From positions 124,001 through 188,000 of the forward strand of contig JAHDBD010000001.1 of NCBI GenBank assembly GCA_020630575.1: DNA of 64,000 nucleotides, read 5' to 3'. Positions 17,853-27,352 of this stretch are shown here, in pieces. The position numbers were made by a program, and so were the translations under genes. Source of the stretch: Bernardetia sp. Lineage in GTDB: Bacteria; Bacteroidota; Bacteroidia; Cytophagales; Bernardetiaceae. The notes beneath the pieces are model-generated. The model was not told where the DNA came from, did not search any database, and saw only the letters and a program-made list of their open reading frames with translations. Within the stretch, counting starts at the first letter, position 1, and every line of letters starts with the position of its first letter.

Positions 17853-17886
17853 GGTGTTCTATAGTTACATGTAACTATAGAACACC
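17853..17886 (-). terminator. Perfect 34-bp palindrome, terminator of the DUF6438 gene
   Basis: GGTGTTCTATAGTTACA and its exact reverse complement are directly abutted, giving a 17-bp inverted repeat with no spacer. On the minus strand it is followed by a T run, so it would terminate transcription from the gene ending at 17936 before the DUF3078 gene. Confidence 0.8.
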
Positions 17887-17935
17887 AATATAACTATCAA
17901 AAATAATACAGATTTTAGATTTATTATGAAATAAA

Positions 17936-18403
17936 TTAATTTGTTCGGCTATCTGCTTGTAATTCAAGAACTAACAGGTCTAAAAAAATTAAAAGTGGTT
18001 CTAAGTTTTTAGGTTTTTCTATATACATAGTTTGCTTTTTGGTTTTTTCTCCTGTAGTAATTTCTAATGTAGTAATGGGAATATCAAAAGCACGGTTATA
18101 GCCAATTGCCTCAGTTTCTAAAAACTGACTTTCTTTAATTAATTGTTGAAGTTTTTGATATTTTTCATCAGATAATTTTATCTGAACGATTCCAATAATA
18201 GTTGTATATTGTCTGCCATTAAAAACAACCATTTGATCTTCTTTGATTGTCATATCAAAAACAGGACATTGCCCTTTACAAGCTGATTTGGCATATTTCA
18301 ATTCGAAAAAACTATCTGTTTTGGCAGATTTACACGAAAAAAATAAACTGCTACAAAGAAACAGAGAAGAAAGTAAAGCGAGAAATAAGACGTAACTTTT
18401 CAT
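17936..18403 (-). CDS. DUF6438 lipoprotein
   Basis: A 155-residue protein with a long hydrophobic signal ending in a lipobox (LFFSC, about Cys24). The mature part opens with SACKGQCPVFDMTIKEDQMV, the short Cys-containing signature of DUF6438 domains, and has about 130 residues beyond the anchor. The two Cys of KGQCP and SAC may form a disulfide in the periplasm. No catalytic role is known. The gene follows the PAP2 phosphatase gene by 58 bases on the same strand. Confidence 0.75.
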   Translation of the reverse strand: MKSYVLFLALLSSLFLCSSLFFSCKSAKTDSFFELKYAKSACKGQCPVFDMTIKEDQMVVFNGRQYTTIIGIVQIKLSDEKYQKLQQLIKESQFLETEAIGYNRAFDIPITTLEITTGEKTKKQTMYIEKPKNLEPLLIFLDLLVLELQADSRTN

Positions 18404-18461
18404 TAATTATTTGTTTTGTTTTAATTGATTGGAATTCTATTAGCTACTTAGTAAAGTTTTT

Positions 18462-19088
18462 TTACTCTAAAAAGCTATCTGAAGTTTTTTGCAAAGGTAC
18501 TGAAAAACGTTTCTCTAATACTGTATATATCCAAAAAACAAACCAAGCTATCAAAATTCCTGCTATTGCTCCAGCTACAATATCGCCCACATAATGCACT
18601 CCCAAATATACACGAGAATAAGCCACAAGTAAAGCCCAAAAAAGAGAAGCATAACGCAGAACTTTTACCCAAAGCAGTTTTGAAAATCGTTTTAAAGCCA
18701 AAAAAACAAAAAAAGCAATACTGAAAGTAGTAGAAGCATGAGAAGAAATAAAACCATATTTTCCACCTCTATAATCTCTTAAAATATAAACTAGGTTTTC
18801 TATTTCTGGACTGTGTGAAGGACGTAAACGCTCAAAAAAAGGTTTACAAAAGCCAGATGCAAATTGGTCTGCCAAAGCTATTGAGATAAGAATACCTAAA
18901 ACAATTTTCCAAAAATGCTTAATGCCAAAAAGTTTGTATAAGATAAAAATTAATCCTAAATAAATAGGAATCCACGTATATTTTAAAGAAATATACCACA
19001 TCAGATCATCCATAAAAGGATGATGAAGTCCATTTAAAAATAGTAAAAGTTGTTTGTCTAATTGGTCTAGTTTTTCTATCAAAGTCAT
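18462..19088 (-). CDS. PAP2-family membrane phosphatase
   Basis: The 208-residue protein has about five transmembrane helices and the three PAP2 phosphatase motifs: KPFFERLRPSH (near residue 80), SSHASTTFSIAFF (near residue 114) and YSRVYLGVHYVGDIVAG (near residue 160), which together form the vanadium-haloperoxidase-like active site facing the periplasm. Likely substrates are phosphatidic acid, undecaprenyl pyrophosphate or related lipid phosphates; sequence alone does not decide. Confidence 0.92.
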   Translation of the reverse strand: MTLIEKLDQLDKQLLLFLNGLHHPFMDDLMWYISLKYTWIPIYLGLIFILYKLFGIKHFWKIVLGILISIALADQFASGFCKPFFERLRPSHSPEIENLVYILRDYRGGKYGFISSHASTTFSIAFFVFLALKRFSKLLWVKVLRYASLFWALLVAYSRVYLGVHYVGDIVAGAIAGILIAWFVFWIYTVLEKRFSVPLQKTSDSFLE

Positions 19089-19278
19089 TATTTTGAATGA
19101 TTACTTGAAATTTCGCTATTTTTTTGATTCGTAAAAAATTACTGTTATTATCTAATTCCGACTTATAGTTATGTCTTGCTCAATTACTCACAAATTTATA
19201 AAACTCTTTGAGAATTCTTTATTTAAAGTTATTTCAGAAAGAAATAAAATATTTCTCTAAAGTCTATTACTAAAAGAC

Positions 19279-19286
19279 TAAATTTG
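19279..19286 (+). promoter_or_regulatory. Candidate -7 element for the desaturase gene
   Basis: TAAATTTG lies 45 bases before the ATG at 19331. No convincing -33 TTG is placed 19-23 bases upstream, so this is a partial match. Confidence 0.4.
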
Positions 19287-19330
19287 CATAACACAAGTAG
19301 TAACTACCAATCTTGTAAAAATTACCAACT

Positions 19331-20413
19331 ATGAAGAATTACGTAAAATTTAAGCCTCAGTCTAAAAATTTGTTCTTTCCTACTCTCAAACAAAGAGTAG
19401 ATGATTATTTTACGACAAACAATATTAGTAAAAATGCTAATACAGGTATGGTAATAAAAACGATTATTCTATTATCTGGCTACATTTTGCCTTTTGTCTA
19501 TATTTTGATATACAATCCAATTTACATTGTTTCAACTATTTTATGGGCAATAATGGGATTGAGTATGGCAGGAATTGGAATGAGTGTAATGCATGATGCT
19601 AATCATGGTGCATATTCTAGTTCAGAATGGATAAATAAATTATTGGGAAATACACTTACATTGGTAGGAGGTTCGGTAGATAATTGGAAGGTACAACATA
19701 ATTTATTGCATCATACTTTTACAAATGTTGTGCATCAAGATGATGATATATCAGACAAATTTGTTTTGCGATTTTCTCCACACACAAAAGTAAAGTGGTT
19801 TCATAAATATCAGTATTTTTATGCGTTCTTTTTTTATGGATTACAAACCTTATTTTGGGTACTTGTCAAAGATTTTCTGCAATTTAAACGCTATGTAATA
19901 AAAGGACAAGCAAAATGGATTACTCTAACTAAATTGATTTTATCAAAAATTGTCTATCTTTTTGTAATCTTGGTACTGCCAGTTGTATTTTTTGATATTC
20001 CAGTTTTACATGTGGTAACAGGATTTTTAGTCATGCACTTTTTTTCAGGCTTAATCTTAACAGTTATTTTTCAGTTGGCTCATACTGTTGAAGGAACTAC
20101 ACACCCTCTACCTAACGAAAAAAATGAAATTACAAACGATTGGGCAATTCATCAGATGAACACAACAGTAGATTTTGCACCAAAAAACAAGCTACTTTCT
20201 TGGTATATCGGTGGACTTAATTTTCAAGTAGAACATCATTTATTTACCAAAATTTGTCATATTCACTATCCAGAAATTTCAAAAATTGTACAACAAACGG
20301 CTGCCGAATTTGATATACCTTATTTGGTAAATGAAAAGTTTTCGGATGCACTCATGGCTCACGTAAATGCTTTAAAGCGATTTGGAAAAGAAGAAAGTGG
20401 GTTAGTCGTTTAG
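19331..20413 (+). CDS. Front-end-type fatty acid desaturase
   Basis: A 360-residue membrane di-iron desaturase. The three histidine boxes are HDANH (residues 88-92), HNLLHH (123-128) and QVEHH (299-303); the Gln in the third box is the mark of the front-end (delta-5/delta-6, linoleoyl-CoA-like) group. Four or more transmembrane helices flank the boxes. There is no fused cytochrome b5, as in other bacterial members. It should introduce a double bond into membrane acyl chains, perhaps in response to cold. A CFA-synthase-like gene, also acting on unsaturated chains, is encoded nearby at 20946-21794. Confidence 0.9.
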   Translation: MKNYVKFKPQSKNLFFPTLKQRVDDYFTTNNISKNANTGMVIKTIILLSGYILPFVYILIYNPIYIVSTILWAIMGLSMAGIGMSVMHDANHGAYSSSEWINKLLGNTLTLVGGSVDNWKVQHNLLHHTFTNVVHQDDDISDKFVLRFSPHTKVKWFHKYQYFYAFFFYGLQTLFWVLVKDFLQFKRYVIKGQAKWITLTKLILSKIVYLFVILVLPVVFFDIPVLHVVTGFLVMHFFSGLILTVIFQLAHTVEGTTHPLPNEKNEITNDWAIHQMNTTVDFAPKNKLLSWYIGGLNFQVEHHLFTKICHIHYPEISKIVQQTAAEFDIPYLVNEKFSDALMAHVNALKRFGKEESGLVV

Positions 20414-20491
20414 GTTATTTTCAATATAATTAAGTATCTATCTTGTCTATTTTTATAGTATCAAGAAAGAACCTTTTTTTGACTAAAATTA

Positions 20492-20659
20492 TTATTTTTT
20501 CTTTAGCTTTTCAATTCTTTCTTTGTAATAATCATCCATGGAATCATAAGAATTAGCACTTTTAGGATAATATTCAATACAAAGTTCAAAATATTGAGAT
20601 TGAGTAGGAAAAAGCACGCCTTTTCCTGTATTTGTCTTTTCCTTAAATACATAATATGT
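20492..20659 (-). pseudogene. C-terminal relic of a serine-hydrolase-like gene
   Basis: The minus strand between 20659 and the TAA at 20492 reads as about 55 residues including FPTQSQYFELCIEYYPKSAN and SYDSMDDYYKERI. This Tyr-rich repeat-like wording is typical of the short C-terminal extension found after beta-lactamase-fold hydrolases in Bacteroidota (family knowledge, from memory). A stop precedes the stretch and no start codon or catalytic part is present, so it is the tail of a deleted gene. The remaining ~230 bases to 20888 show nothing recognisable. Confidence 0.5.
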
Positions 20660-20945
20660 TTATTCAAAACTTACTGTTTTTTTGAGAATAAAAAACAGGT
20701 GAATAAACAGTAGGGTTTGCAAACATGTCGCTACGGAAAAATGAACATTACTAAATTAATCGTGATAACCTTTAATCAAATATAACACATATACAGAAAT
20801 ATATCTGAAAGACAAGTCTAGTTTGGAAAAGATTATTGCCGTATAGCTTTTAAAATTAAATAGTTTTAAGTTATGCAACATAACGTTTTTAGACTTTCTC
20901 AAATACCAATCTATAATGATCCATAATTTCTTGTTCGAAACATAC

Positions 20946-21794
20946 TCAATTTGGGCTAATTCTAAATATAGCAACTTGATGTTGAAATTCTTTATTGGTC
21001 AGATATTTTGGAATAAGCGAAAGATAAAGTAGGTATTTTTTGAAATTAAACTTTCTAAATTTCTTTCTCCATTGCCCTATAGTTTGTATATAATCTAGTC
21101 TTCCACTACTTTGTGAGATTAATTTAAACTTAGGTTCAGTATTTCTGATTACCATTTCAGGATCATAAGGAAGCCAAGACCCTGGAAATTGTTTGACCAT
21201 TAGTTCGCAGACATAAGCAGCAGAATCTTTTGGTGCATTAATATCAAAATCTTCAAAACCAACCATGTTTTTGCTAAATGTCATGGTTTGCATGTAAAAT
21301 CTTCCTCCTACGGCAAGTAAATCGTAGATAGTTTTAAAGAAATTAGCATAAATTTCTTCTTGTTTTCCTGCTTGCCATTCTTCTACTGAACAAAAATGCT
21401 CTAAACCACCAATACAACTAATCGCATCAAAAGTTCCGTAATCCTCAGGTTTTATATAGCGACAATCTTGCACAATTACATTTAATCCATTTTTTTGACA
21501 GGCTGCTGCTTGTCCTTCAGAAAGTGTCAAACCTATTACGGTTGCTTCTCTCTCATTTTGTACATACGTACAGAAAGGTCCCCATCCACACGCCATATCT
21601 AGCACTATGCTGCCTTTCTTGATATTTAAGCTGTCAGCAATAAATTTGTGCTTTGCTTTTTGTGCTTCTTCAAGAGACATAGAAAAATCTCCGTCATATT
21701 TAGCACCACTATAATCACCTGTTTCGCCCATACTTAGGCGAAAAATTTCATCAATCGAAGAGTAGGTAAAATCTAAATCACTTTTTACAGCCAT
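20946..21794 (-). CDS. CFA-synthase-like SAM methyltransferase, cut short by a TGA codon
   Basis: The 282-residue reading frame is a class I methyltransferase of the cyclopropane-fatty-acid/mycolic-acid synthase family: VLDMACGWGPF (near residue 64) is the SAM-binding motif and GLTLSEGQ matches the family segment. These enzymes transfer a methylene or methyl group to unsaturated acyl chains. The frame ends RISPN then TGA (20946-20948). The same frame then continues for 18 codons (VCFEQEIMDHYRLVFEKV) to a TAA at 20889. That continuation reads like a natural C-terminus, so a Trp codon TGG may have become TGA. The product may therefore be a truncated protein. Confidence 0.82.
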   Translation of the reverse strand: MAVKSDLDFTYSSIDEIFRLSMGETGDYSGAKYDGDFSMSLEEAQKAKHKFIADSLNIKKGSIVLDMACGWGPFCTYVQNEREATVIGLTLSEGQAAACQKNGLNVIVQDCRYIKPEDYGTFDAISCIGGLEHFCSVEEWQAGKQEEIYANFFKTIYDLLAVGGRFYMQTMTFSKNMVGFEDFDINAPKDSAAYVCELMVKQFPGSWLPYDPEMVIRNTEPKFKLISQSSGRLDYIQTIGQWRKKFRKFNFKKYLLYLSLIPKYLTNKEFQHQVAIFRISPN

Positions 21795-22002
21795 TTTTAT
21801 ATTGTTTTATTTTTTGAGTTGTCATAAAGAAATAGCACGTTGTAAAATCAACACAGGCTAATAGACCAACAAAAATAAAATAAGTAGATTTGTGATGTAT
21901 GAGTTTGTTAGTGATTATAACGAAAATCCGAAATACAACACTAAACAACAATTTTGTGGCAATACTGACAAGAACGTCTAAAATTCCTTCTAAAGCAAAA
22001 AA
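21795..22002. other. Intergenic stretch without a supported gene
   Basis: This AT-rich stretch before the first palindromic repeat has no supported gene; a 61-codon frame starting at 21899 has no coding character. From 22040 to 22076, beyond the repeat, there are several near-copies of ATTACGAATT. Confidence 0.5.
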
Positions 22003-22033
22003 CCTTCTTCGAATAAAGATTATTCAAAGAAGG
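22003..22033 (-). terminator. Palindromic repeat copy 1 (CCTTCTT family)
   Basis: CCTTCTTCGAATAA and TTATTCAAAGAAGG surround a short loop; the outer 7-bp stem CCTTCTT/AAGAAGG is perfect and the inner AATAA arm pairs across a mismatched step. An A run on the left becomes a T run on the minus strand, so it suits termination of the minus-strand gene ending at 22184. Confidence 0.65.
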
Positions 22034-22183
22034 TTAGCAACAATTACGAATTACGAATTAAAAATTACGAATTTAAAAACCTGATTGTCAATTATTTACA
22101 AACTCTTGAATAGTAGTTTATTTAATTCTTACTCCTTAGTAATAAATTGTAGTTACAGATTATACTTGACTATTTTTCTATTC

Positions 22184-22852
22184 TTAACTTTCTTCTTCAA
22201 GAAATACTACTATTTCAGTTTCGTATTCTGATTTGAGAAAATCTTCCCTAGCTATCCAATAGTTTGAGGTTACGAGTTGATAAGTAGTGTCGTTCAATTT
22301 ATCTACGTGCCACATAGATTTTGCAGCATCTCCAAATGGTTCATTTCCATTAAGTTGCTCTTCAAATAATCGTTTTATCAAATTATTATCCTTCAATCCT
22401 TCTACTAATGCTTTTAGAAGTATTTCGTTATCGATTTCAAGATTTTTATCTGTTATCGGAATTATTTCTAAATCAATAATAGTAGCTTCTGTATTCGGAA
22501 ATTTGCCGTTGTATGCTTTATGAAGAAGTTGATTGATATTATAGAGATCAAAATGCAGCGCAGGTTCACGATATTCTTCAGCTATTTTATCCTTCAACAT
22601 TTCGTGGGAAATAGAATCTATTTGACCTTCATTCAATTCTTCGCTTAGTTTGTAAGTCAGAACGATATTTGCAGCTTCGGCAGGTTCAAAGTCAGTAATT
22701 GCCATCAGCAGTAAATCTAAAAGTTCGGGATTGTTTTTGTCTGCATCTGGAAAATTAAACTCTTTGAGAAGATTGACATAATCTTGAGCTTTCCAATAAA
22801 AATCTAAATTGTTTACGGTTTGGACGTTTTTGATAGTTACTTTTAATTTCAT
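22184..22852 (-). CDS. Unknown cytoplasmic protein
   Basis: This 222-residue acidic protein has no signal peptide, no membrane segment and no domain that I recognise. It opens MKLKVTIKNVQTVNNLDFYW, has a helical acidic middle (ITDFEPAEAANIVLTYKLSE) and ends with a run of acidic residues (VVFLEEES). It is a plausible real gene by codon use and length. A CCTTCTT-type terminator repeat follows it. The neighbour at 23108 is also an unknown acidic cytoplasmic protein, so the pair could belong together. Confidence 0.6.
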   Translation of the reverse strand: MKLKVTIKNVQTVNNLDFYWKAQDYVNLLKEFNFPDADKNNPELLDLLLMAITDFEPAEAANIVLTYKLSEELNEGQIDSISHEMLKDKIAEEYREPALHFDLYNINQLLHKAYNGKFPNTEATIIDLEIIPITDKNLEIDNEILLKALVEGLKDNNLIKRLFEEQLNGNEPFGDAAKSMWHVDKLNDTTYQLVTSNYWIAREDFLKSEYETEIVVFLEEES

Positions 22853-23032
22853 TTTTTTGGATATAAGTTAAAAAAATTGGTTGTAAAACCTTTAGTAGAA
22901 CATCTTTAATATATAGAAAATTTATTAAATTCCTTGTATTTCAATGATTTATGTAAATCTACAAAACTACTATCACAATAAATTACAAAATTTCAGTTAC
23001 AGGGAAATACTATTTTACAAAGCACAAAAAAA

Positions 23033-23063
23033 CCTTCTTCAAATAAAAAATATTCAAAGAAGG
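23033..23063 (-). terminator. Palindromic repeat copy 2 (CCTTCTT family)
   Basis: Same palindrome as at 22003-22033, here with a long A run to its left. It lies 45 bases beyond the end of the minus-strand gene at 23108 and fits a terminator for it. Confidence 0.65.
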
Positions 23064-23107
23064 TTGAATAGAATCTAAATTTATTCTTTTAGCAAATAAT
23101 CTTTAAC

Positions 23108-23593
23108 TTAATGCTCTTCTATCCATTTTTCTAATCGCTCCAAACAAATTTTGTCTATATTTTCCCTAGTTGCTCCTTCCCAATACCACTGAACAACATC
23201 ATAATTTAAGTCTTCTTTTGCAAAGTAAAGACAATAAAAATCATATATATTAATTTGGTTATCCAGTTCATTGTGTAAGTCTTTTAGGTCTCGTAAAGTT
23301 TTTGTCAAATCTCGTTTACCACCAACAACTTGTTTTGCTAAATAGGTTACATAATCATTCATAATTTTAGTTGAGTTTTTATAGTCAAGATTTAATTCTA
23401 TAAATATTTTTTCTACTAATTGATGTAGTTCAAACTGATTATATGGCTTTTCCATTATTGCCAATTTAACTAAACTATCTGTTTCAAATCCAGCTATCAT
23501 CATTTCTGTAGCCCAATCTGACCATTTTTCATTCACACCATAGTTTAGATATTTCCAAGCCAGTATTTCGTATGTAGATTCTATTACTTTCAT
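23108..23593 (-). CDS. Small acidic protein of unknown function
   Basis: The protein is 161 residues, helical and rich in Trp, Tyr, Glu and Asp (YEILAWKYLNYGVNEKWSDW, VVQWYWEGATRENIDKICLE). There is no signal peptide and no recognised domain. Its size and Trp/acidic composition resemble immunity-type small proteins of polymorphic toxin systems, but no toxin is next to it and this is only an impression. Confidence 0.55.
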   Translation of the reverse strand: MKVIESTYEILAWKYLNYGVNEKWSDWATEMMIAGFETDSLVKLAIMEKPYNQFELHQLVEKIFIELNLDYKNSTKIMNDYVTYLAKQVVGGKRDLTKTLRDLKDLHNELDNQINIYDFYCLYFAKEDLNYDVVQWYWEGATRENIDKICLERLEKWIEEH

Positions 23594-23766
23594 TTTAGTT
23601 CTTTCTTATTGTGATGAAAAATCTATATTATTACTTGGACTGTTGCCTTTGAGAGGATAAACAATAACATAAAAAATAAGAAAAAGATTTCTTATAAAAG
23701 CAAAAATCCTAAATCTTGGATTAAGAGTTTAGGATTTTTGAGATGTTGACAAAATATGTATTTGCA

Positions 23767-26148
23767 TTAATGTCTTCTACCCGAATACGTCATCGCTTCT
23801 CCTTTACCAAAGGCATAACTTACGCCAAAGGTTATGAAGCGTCCACGTTGTCTAAAATTATAAGACTCAAAAGTAGGTTGGTTTACAAAACTTTCTTGAA
23901 TCCTAGATGCAAAAACATCTCTAACTCCTAAATTAGCAACAACTTTTCCCTCAATAAACTTTTTACGAAGACCTACATTCATAAAAGCAAAACCACTTTG
24001 CTTACCTTGTACGGTTTCAAAACCAGAGCGATAATCTCCAGTTAGTTCCAAATCTATATCAGCAGGCAATTTTATTTTTGAATCTAAACGAAGAGACCAT
24101 CTATTACCTGTAAAATCAAAATTTTGGCTCTCAAAAACTCCTTTACGATCGAAATAAGAATAGTTGAAATTACCATTGAAAGTAAGCCATTTCATAGGAC
24201 TGTATTTTCCGTTTGTTTCAAATCCTACGACAGCATTTGTTCCAATATTTTGAGGTGTTGTATAGGTAACATTATCTTCAAAACTAGAAATTCTCTCCAC
24301 TACATCAGTCGTATATCTATGATAAACACTAGAACTCATTGATGCTTCTCCAATTTCGTAAATACTTGTCAGTTCATACGAATCTGTAAATTCAGGTTGA
24401 AGGTTTGGATTACCTGTACGAATATTAAAATTATTTCTAATGTTGAAAAAAGGATTCAAATCCCATAATCTTGGTCTGAATATACGCCTAGAATATCCTG
24501 CTTGAAGTGACAAGTTTTCTGATGCCTTATACGAAGTATGCAAAGAAGGAAAAAGATTAGTAAAGTTTTGTGAGTTTGATTGGTTGGTAGTCGTTAATAA
24601 AGTTTGTAGGTCTGTATTTTCAACACGTAAGCCAGCTTTAACTCCCCATATTTCATTTTCAAAAGCACCAGTAGCATAAACTCCTAATACTTTTTGATTC
24701 CATTCAAAGTTGTTTGTAAAATCTAAGTTATCTACATATTCACCATTGACAAAATCTTGTACTTCAAAATTATTACCTACATCATTAATGACATAAAGCG
24801 CACCTGTTTCTATAGTATAATTTTCTGATAATGGATTGACATAGTCTGCTTTGAAAGTATAATCTGTTTGTTGAAAAGTAGTCGCTGTAAGTTGATTGCT
24901 ATCTACATTTTCGCCTTCTAAAGTTGTATCAATAAAGAGAGATGAAAGATCTTTTCCAAAAGAACTTCCCAAAGCACTTACTTGAAAAGTATGCTCTTCG
25001 TTGTTTTTGAAAGTTTTAGTCCAGTTAAATTCGTATTGCCATTTGGGATTGGTGGCTTCAGTTGTTTCGTTTCGTCTCCATTTAGAAATAAGTTGTTGTT
25101 CGCCATTTAAAAAACTAAAATTCGTTTCAGAAGGTTGATCTTCTATCTCATAAGCAAAATTTCCTGAAAGTGTAAAGACGTTGTATTTATTCAAATGATA
25201 ATCTGTTCCGAGCGTAATATTAAAAAATGTTTCATTTCTAAACTCCTCACCATCACTCAAAATAGATTGTCCATTGAGTAGATTTAGACTTCTAGCCTCG
25301 TTTTGGGTAGGTATTGAGCGATAACCTGCACCAAATTGAGTAAATAAATTGAATTTTTCGGTACGACGGTTTATACTTCCTCCAATGCTATGATTGTCAG
25401 GAATACCTGTATTGGCAGAAATAGAACCATTCCACCCTTTTTTTTCTTCTTTTTTAAGGATAATATTCAAAATCCCAGATGTTCCAGAGGCTTCATATTT
25501 TGCAGAAGGATTAGTAATTACCTCAATACTTTCAATCATATCTGCTGTAATCGTACCTAGTGCATTTCCACCATCTGCCAAAATAGAAGGTTTGCCATTG
25601 ATGAGAATTTGTACACCACCACTTCCACGCAGACTTACTTCTCCTTCAATATTTACATTGACAGAAGGCACATTATTCAAAACATCAAGCGCACTTCCTC
25701 CTGTTGTACTGAGGTCTTTTCCAACATTAAAAACACGTTTATCTAATTGGAAAACCATCTTAGACGTTTCTCCTTCCACTACAATTTGATTTAGCAGTTG
25801 TGTATCTGGAGCAAGTGATATAGTTCCAAGATTTGCGTTGCCCTCCAAAATGGTAAACTCCGTTAAGGTCTTGGTTTCATACCCCATAAAACTAATTTTG
25901 ACATAAAAATCAGTTTTGGTAGTAGAAATAGAAAATTTTCCCTCTTCGTCTGAAGTTATACCTGTAATGAGTTCGTTGGTGTTGGGGACATAAAGAGCAA
26001 CAGTAGCATAAGGAACAGGTTGAGCAGATTCTGCTTCTACTAGTTTACCAAACACTGTAGTTTTTTGTTTTTGAGCAGTAGCCAAACCACTCCAAATGAG
26101 AAATAGAAATAAACAGGTTGTTCGCAGTAAATTGTGTTTCATATTCAT
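23767..26148 (-). CDS. TonB-dependent-receptor-like outer-membrane protein
   Basis: A 793-residue outer-membrane protein. After the signal peptide (LFLIWSGLATAQ) there is a CarboxypepD_reg-like domain (TVFGKLVEAESAQPVPYATV, residues ~30-110), then a plug-like domain with DVLNNVPSVNVNIEGEVSLR (near residue 155) and INGKPS, and a ~500-residue barrel ending FGVSYAFGKGEAM. The wording fits the outer membrane beta-barrel family (OMP_b-brl_3) often annotated as TonB-dependent receptor. The ligand is unknown; no SusD partner gene is adjacent, so it is not a SusCD pair. The gene stands alone, divergent from DUF808. Confidence 0.9.
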   Translation of the reverse strand: MNMKHNLLRTTCLFLFLIWSGLATAQKQKTTVFGKLVEAESAQPVPYATVALYVPNTNELITGITSDEEGKFSISTTKTDFYVKISFMGYETKTLTEFTILEGNANLGTISLAPDTQLLNQIVVEGETSKMVFQLDKRVFNVGKDLSTTGGSALDVLNNVPSVNVNIEGEVSLRGSGGVQILINGKPSILADGGNALGTITADMIESIEVITNPSAKYEASGTSGILNIILKKEEKKGWNGSISANTGIPDNHSIGGSINRRTEKFNLFTQFGAGYRSIPTQNEARSLNLLNGQSILSDGEEFRNETFFNITLGTDYHLNKYNVFTLSGNFAYEIEDQPSETNFSFLNGEQQLISKWRRNETTEATNPKWQYEFNWTKTFKNNEEHTFQVSALGSSFGKDLSSLFIDTTLEGENVDSNQLTATTFQQTDYTFKADYVNPLSENYTIETGALYVINDVGNNFEVQDFVNGEYVDNLDFTNNFEWNQKVLGVYATGAFENEIWGVKAGLRVENTDLQTLLTTTNQSNSQNFTNLFPSLHTSYKASENLSLQAGYSRRIFRPRLWDLNPFFNIRNNFNIRTGNPNLQPEFTDSYELTSIYEIGEASMSSSVYHRYTTDVVERISSFEDNVTYTTPQNIGTNAVVGFETNGKYSPMKWLTFNGNFNYSYFDRKGVFESQNFDFTGNRWSLRLDSKIKLPADIDLELTGDYRSGFETVQGKQSGFAFMNVGLRKKFIEGKVVANLGVRDVFASRIQESFVNQPTFESYNFRQRGRFITFGVSYAFGKGEAMTYSGRRH

Positions 26149-26424
26149 TTTTTGATGTTAAATTATTTCTTTTTCCCAACTTTCTATCTATAAAGGTTGT
26201 TCTAATTTTTGCTTTTTTTGTGAAGTGATTACATTTTACTCTCGGTAATTACTCTAGCCAAATATTTTTTAGTAAAACTTTTCATTGTTAGTCGTGTTTT
26301 GATTTTGTAATCCCAAGAACTTAAAGAAATCAAAGATTACTATTGACAAGGAGTTGCCTGAAATTAAAATCAACAACTCACAACATTTTTTCAACTTTAT
26401 TTTTTCAACTCTAATTATATAAAA

Positions 26425-27306
26425 ATGGCATCAGGATTTTTCGCCCTTTTCGACGATATTGCAATTCTCATGGATGATGTAGCTGTTTTGAGTAAACTAG
26501 CTACCAAAAAAACGGCAGGTATTTTAGCAGATGATTTGGCTGTTAATGCTGAAAAAGCATCTGGCTTTGTTTCGGATAGAGAAATTCCTGTTTTATGGAA
26601 AATAACAAAGGGTTCTCTTCTGAATAAAATAATTATTCTACCCATTGTCTTTCTTTTGAGTGCTTATTTTCCTGTAGCTATTACGCCAATCTTGCTATTA
26701 GGAGGAGCATATTTAGGTTATGAAGGTGCAGAGAAAATATATGAATATTTTTTCCATAAAAAGGAAACTAAAAAAGGTCTTTTAGCAGATAGCAAAATGA
26801 GTGAGGCAGAGATTGCAGCTTATGAAAAGGAAAAAATAAAATCGGCTATTATTGTAGATTTTATTTTGTCGATAGAAATTGTGATTATAGCATTAAGTAG
26901 TGTAATTGAGAGTCCACTCAACATGCAAATCATGGTAGTAACCATAGTAGCTCTTTTGGCTACTGTTTTTGTTTATGGTTTGGTTGCGCTCTTGGTAAGA
27001 ATGGATGACTTAGGATATAATTTGATAGCAAAAAGCAAAACTGAACAAGGTTTTTTACATAAACTAGGAAATGCTTTAGTTAAAACTTTACCCTATATTG
27101 TTAGAGGTTTAGGAGTATTGGGTACGATTGCCATGATTTTGGTAGCAGGAGGAATATTTGTTCATAACATTGAAGCGATACATCACATTACAGAAGGTTT
27201 TCCTTTGCCTAGTATTGTGAGTGAGTTTGTTGTTGGACTGCTTGTAGGTTTTATTTGTTTAGTGGTTGTTAAGGCGATTATGAAAATTATAGGGAAGAAA
27301 AATTAG
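26425..27306 (+). CDS. DUF808 inner-membrane protein (YedI-like)
   Basis: A 293-residue membrane protein with about five or six helices. The N-terminal ASGFFALFDDIAILMDDVAV and VNAEKASGF are the characteristic start of DUF808 proteins, named after E. coli YedI. The family function is unknown. The protein is full length. It is divergent from the outer-membrane receptor gene and convergent with the esterase gene, so it forms its own unit. Confidence 0.9.
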   Translation: MASGFFALFDDIAILMDDVAVLSKLATKKTAGILADDLAVNAEKASGFVSDREIPVLWKITKGSLLNKIIILPIVFLLSAYFPVAITPILLLGGAYLGYEGAEKIYEYFFHKKETKKGLLADSKMSEAEIAAYEKEKIKSAIIVDFILSIEIVIIALSSVIESPLNMQIMVVTIVALLATVFVYGLVALLVRMDDLGYNLIAKSKTEQGFLHKLGNALVKTLPYIVRGLGVLGTIAMILVAGGIFVHNIEAIHHITEGFPLPSIVSEFVVGLLVGFICLVVVKAIMKIIGKKN

Positions 27307-27352
27307 TGTAGTTTATTTCTAGAAATAAGCAAATTGCTAAAAACTCAAAAAA

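Noticed and set aside
20756-20974. 72-codon minus-strand frame after the CFA-like gene
   Set aside because: The better explanation is the main frame continuing past a TGA, which gives a sensible C-terminus; this frame is a shadow.
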